Of a stretch of DNA of 23,500 nucleotides, positions 21,760 to 23,500 are shown in pieces. The notes below the pieces were generated by a model that saw only the letters and a list, made by a program, of their open reading frames with translations, made no database searches and was not told where the DNA came from. Positions within the stretch are counted from its first letter, which is position 1. Every line of letters begins with the position of its first letter. The stretch is from Rhodospirillaceae bacterium (GTDB lineage: Bacteria > Pseudomonadota > Alphaproteobacteria > Puniceispirillales > Puniceispirillaceae): assembly GCA_002731315.1 (NCBI GenBank), contig PCBG01000015.1, positions 1 to 23,500 on the forward strand, in the 5' to 3' direction. The translations under genes and the position numbers were made by a program.

Positions 21760-23072
21760 TGCTTGAGGTCAATAATCTGTCCGTCAGCTATGGCCAGCAT
21801 CGTGCGCTGGATGATATTTCGGTGCAGATCGCAAAGGGCGAGGTTGTGGTCATTCTGGGTGCGAATGGTGCTGGCAAATCGTCATTGCTCCGCGCCATTG
21901 CCGGCCTGTCAGAGGGGCATTGCGACGGTGATATAAGCTTTGCCGGGCAATCGCTTCTTGGCCGCTCACCTGATGAAATTGTCACAGGCGGCATTGCGCT
22001 GGTGCCGGAAGGCAGGGCGATTTTCGGCGATCTGAATGTCGAGGAAAATTTGCGGCTCGGCGCTTATAGTGAACGGGCGCGGATGAACGAACAGGCCAAT
22101 CTCGACAGGGTGCTGGCCTTGTTCCCGAAATTGCGCGAGCGGCGCAAGCAGATCACGCGGACCATGTCTGGCGGCGAGCAGCAGATGGTCGCTGTCGGGC
22201 GGGCGCTGATGTCAGATCCGACCATCCTGATGCTTGATGAACCATCGCTTGGCCTGTCCCCGCTTTTGAGCAAGGAACTATTCCAGGCGCTCGGCCGCAT
22301 CCGCGAGACCGGGCTAGGCGTGCTGGTGGTCGAGCAGAATGCAAAACTATCACTTGCCATTGCTGACCGCGGCTATCTGATCGAAAACGGGCATATTGTC
22401 GGGGCGAATGATGCCGCAGCGCTGGCGGCGGACCCGGCGGTTCAGGCAGCCTATCTTGGCGGCAAGCCCGGACGCGCCGGCACAAGGCCCCCACGGCCTG
22501 CCGCGTCACAACCGGCCCCCCCGCCATCGGCCAGCCCTCCACCCACGACGCCTGCGACTCCGGCATCAGGGCCAGCATCAGGGCAAGCATCAGGGGATGG
22601 GCGCGTTTATATTACGCCTGCCGGCCTGTCGGGCGGGGCGCAGGATTCCACGACGCTGATCGGCGAGAATCTGGACAGTCTTCTCGGGCGGGCAAATGCT
22701 GCCGCACGCCCGTCATCAATGGCGATGCCGTCATCGGCGGCAAAGGGCAGGACTGGTCCAAAAATTGTCGAGATTACGCCGGAGCCAGAGACACCATCGC
22801 CGGCCCGGCAGCCAGCAGCTGCCAGCGGCGCATCCGGCGGTGATGATCGGATTTCATCCATGCTTGCCGATTTCGAGGCGGCGGCGCAAAGGGCTCGCCA
22901 GCCATTGGGGAATGGGCCACGGGCGAACGGGGGGGCGACAGCGCCCGCACGCCGAGTGACACAGGATGATGCGCCTATCGGACTTCCGGAAATCCCGGTG
23001 TATCGCAAGGCGAAGGTCGAAATATACAAGCGCGATGGTAGCGGCGCGCTGGTGAAAGCTAGGGAGGCTTAA
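21759..23072 (+). CDS. Liv-type ABC transporter ATP-binding protein (LivF-like) with long disordered C-terminal extension
   Basis: This is the second ATPase of the importer, 437 residues where LivF proteins usually have about 235. Residues 1-236 are an ordinary LivF domain: Walker A GANGAGKSS (34-42), signature MSGGEQQMVAVGRALMSDPT (from 136), Walker B LMLDEPSLGLSP (D160, E161), the switch His replaced by Gln in VVEQN as usual for LivF, and the end AAYLGGK (about 230-236). From residue 237 a tail of about 201 residues follows. It is rich in Pro, Ala, Ser and Gly (for example PPRPAASQPAPPPSASPPP and an (ASGx)3 run). It also has short ordered-looking islands: GRVYITPAGLSGGAQ, ENLDSLLGRANAAA, KIVEITPEPET, DDRISSMLADFEAAAQRAR, and a charged end EIPVYRKAKVEIYKRDG. 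The frame stays open throughout with no overlap problem. It ends in TAA directly followed by the ATG of the aldehyde dehydrogenase gene. The tail's role is unknown. Confidence 0.93.
   Translation: MLEVNNLSVSYGQHRALDDISVQIAKGEVVVILGANGAGKSSLLRAIAGLSEGHCDGDISFAGQSLLGRSPDEIVTGGIALVPEGRAIFGDLNVEENLRLGAYSERARMNEQANLDRVLALFPKLRERRKQITRTMSGGEQQMVAVGRALMSDPTILMLDEPSLGLSPLLSKELFQALGRIRETGLGVLVVEQNAKLSLAIADRGYLIENGHIVGANDAAALAADPAVQAAYLGGKPGRAGTRPPRPAASQPAPPPSASPPPTTPATPASGPASGQASGDGRVYITPAGLSGGAQDSTTLIGENLDSLLGRANAAARPSSMAMPSSAAKGRTGPKIVEITPEPETPSPARQPAAASGASGGDDRISSMLADFEAAAQRARQPLGNGPRANGGATAPARRVTQDDAPIGLPEIPVYRKAKVEIYKRDGSGALVKAREA
22563..22598 (+). repeat. Three tandem 12-bp repeats encoding ASGx
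   Basis: GCATCAGGGCCA, GCATCAGGGCAA and GCATCAGGGGAT follow one another in frame within the LivF tail, encoding ASGP-ASGQ-ASGD. The 12-bp unit keeps the reading frame, so copy number could vary without disrupting the gene. Confidence 0.8.
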
Positions 23073-23500
23073 ATGGCGCGGTCCTTCGACAATCTCTATA
23101 TCGGCGGGTCCTGGGTGCCGGCTGGTGCCGCATTTGATGATCTGAACCCGGCGGACGGGTCCGTCTGGGCACGTGTCGCTGACGGGAATAGCGGCATGGC
23201 TGCCCGTGCCATTCAATCAGCGCAGGAAGCATTCGCGCACTGGTCCGGGCTGCATTATAACGAACGCGCCCATTACATGCTGAAAGTGGCGGATGAATTT
23301 GAACGCCGGCGTGATGATCTGGTATCCGCGCTACAGGGCGAGGGGGGCGGCTGGTTCGGCAAGGGCATGTTTGAATCTGGATACATTCCGGAGGTTTTTC
23401 GGGCGGCCGCGGCGATGAACTACAGTCCTGTCGGTGAAATCATGCCATCCGACCATGGCAAGGTGTCGATGGCCATGCGCCGGCCAATGGGCGTTGTTTC
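23073..23500 (+). CDS. NAD(P)-dependent aldehyde dehydrogenase (5' part only)
   Basis: This is the N-terminal 142 codons of an aldehyde dehydrogenase; the catalytic Cys/Glu region lies beyond the window. The frame starts at ATG 23073 immediately after the TAA of the LivF-like gene, with AGGGAGG (23061-23067) 5 nt upstream. The opening MARSFDNLYIGGSWVPAGAA with LNPADGSVWARVADG is the standard ALDH N-terminus. Later come AIQSAQEAFAHWSGL, then VFRAAAAMNYSPVGEIMPSD and MRRPMGVVS, which precede the cofactor-binding helix. The pattern most resembles benzaldehyde/vanillin-type aryl-aldehyde dehydrogenases. Its place at the end of the Liv operon suggests that the imported compound, or a product of it, is an aldehyde or is oxidised through one. 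The FAD hydroxylase upstream would fit aromatic catabolism. Confidence 0.92.
   Translation, partial: MARSFDNLYIGGSWVPAGAAFDDLNPADGSVWARVADGNSGMAARAIQSAQEAFAHWSGLHYNERAHYMLKVADEFERRRDDLVSALQGEGGGWFGKGMFESGYIPEVFRAAAAMNYSPVGEIMPSDHGKVSMAMRRPMGVV

Noticed and set aside
22607..23029. 140-codon minus-strand frame opposite the LivF tail
   Set aside because: Considered because the tail itself is low-complexity and the real gene could have been on the other strand. The plus frame continues directly from the ATPase domain and ends at a TAA joined to the next gene with an SD inside, so the plus frame is preferred. The minus frame is Pro/Ala/Arg-rich noise.
1..23500. tRNA/rRNA genes, CRISPR arrays, insertion sequences, integrases or phage genes
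   Set aside because: I looked for them along the window and saw no supporting sequence; the AT-rich cluster has no visible mobile element or attachment site at its edges.

Overview
The window reads as the chromosome of a free-living, probably marine, alphaproteobacterium, possibly SAR116-like. That placement is inferred from dense substrate-transport and catabolic gene content: two TAXI-type TRAP systems, a branched-chain-type ABC importer, sulfatases and an aromatic-ring-type monooxygenase. I did not identify a marker gene. No rRNA, tRNA, CRISPR array, transposase or integrase was found.

Layout. (1) Positions 1-10268 form a catabolic block. It begins with the 3' end of a sulfatase/phosphonate-monoester-hydrolase-type gene. 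Two complete TAXI-TRAP transporters follow, back to back: permease and binding protein on the minus strand (951-3725), then binding protein and permease on the plus strand (4131-7582). Downstream of the second lie a zinc deacetylase of the histone-deacetylase fold and a complete sulfatase. The likely logic is uptake of organic acids or conjugates, followed by removal of acetyl and sulfate (or phosphonate) groups. (2) Positions 10269-12884 form a visibly AT-richer, minus-strand cluster. It has two pseudoazurin-like cupredoxins, an IsdG-like heme monooxygenase, a PsiE-family membrane protein and two very small candidate ORFs. A near-perfect Fur box lies between the -35 and -10 elements of the promoter that opens the cluster. 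(3) Positions 12885-16711 hold a LysR regulator, a divergent periplasmic-binding-fold protein that lacks a signal peptide, and a convergent FAD-dependent aromatic hydroxylase. (4) Positions 16945-23500 hold a GntR/FCD regulator divergent from a Liv-type ABC operon: binding protein, terminator hairpin, two permeases and two ATPases. The operon runs straight into an aldehyde dehydrogenase cut by the window edge. The regulator and the operon are separated by a region with repeated TGAATTC palindromes, probable operators.

Most unusual points: the last Liv ATPase (LivF type) carries a roughly 200-residue Pro/Ala-rich tail not normal for that family; the Fur-controlled copper-protein/heme-oxygenase/PsiE cluster includes an overlapping 44-codon membrane ORF; the two TAXI-TRAP systems are divergent around an intergenic region carrying a degenerate repeated element; and a 21-bp-spaced near-identical operator pair lies upstream of the Liv operon.

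Gene starts were moved inward from the longest open frame wherever a better start codon or Shine-Dalgarno (SD) supported it. All functions are from reading motifs by eye; no database search was possible.
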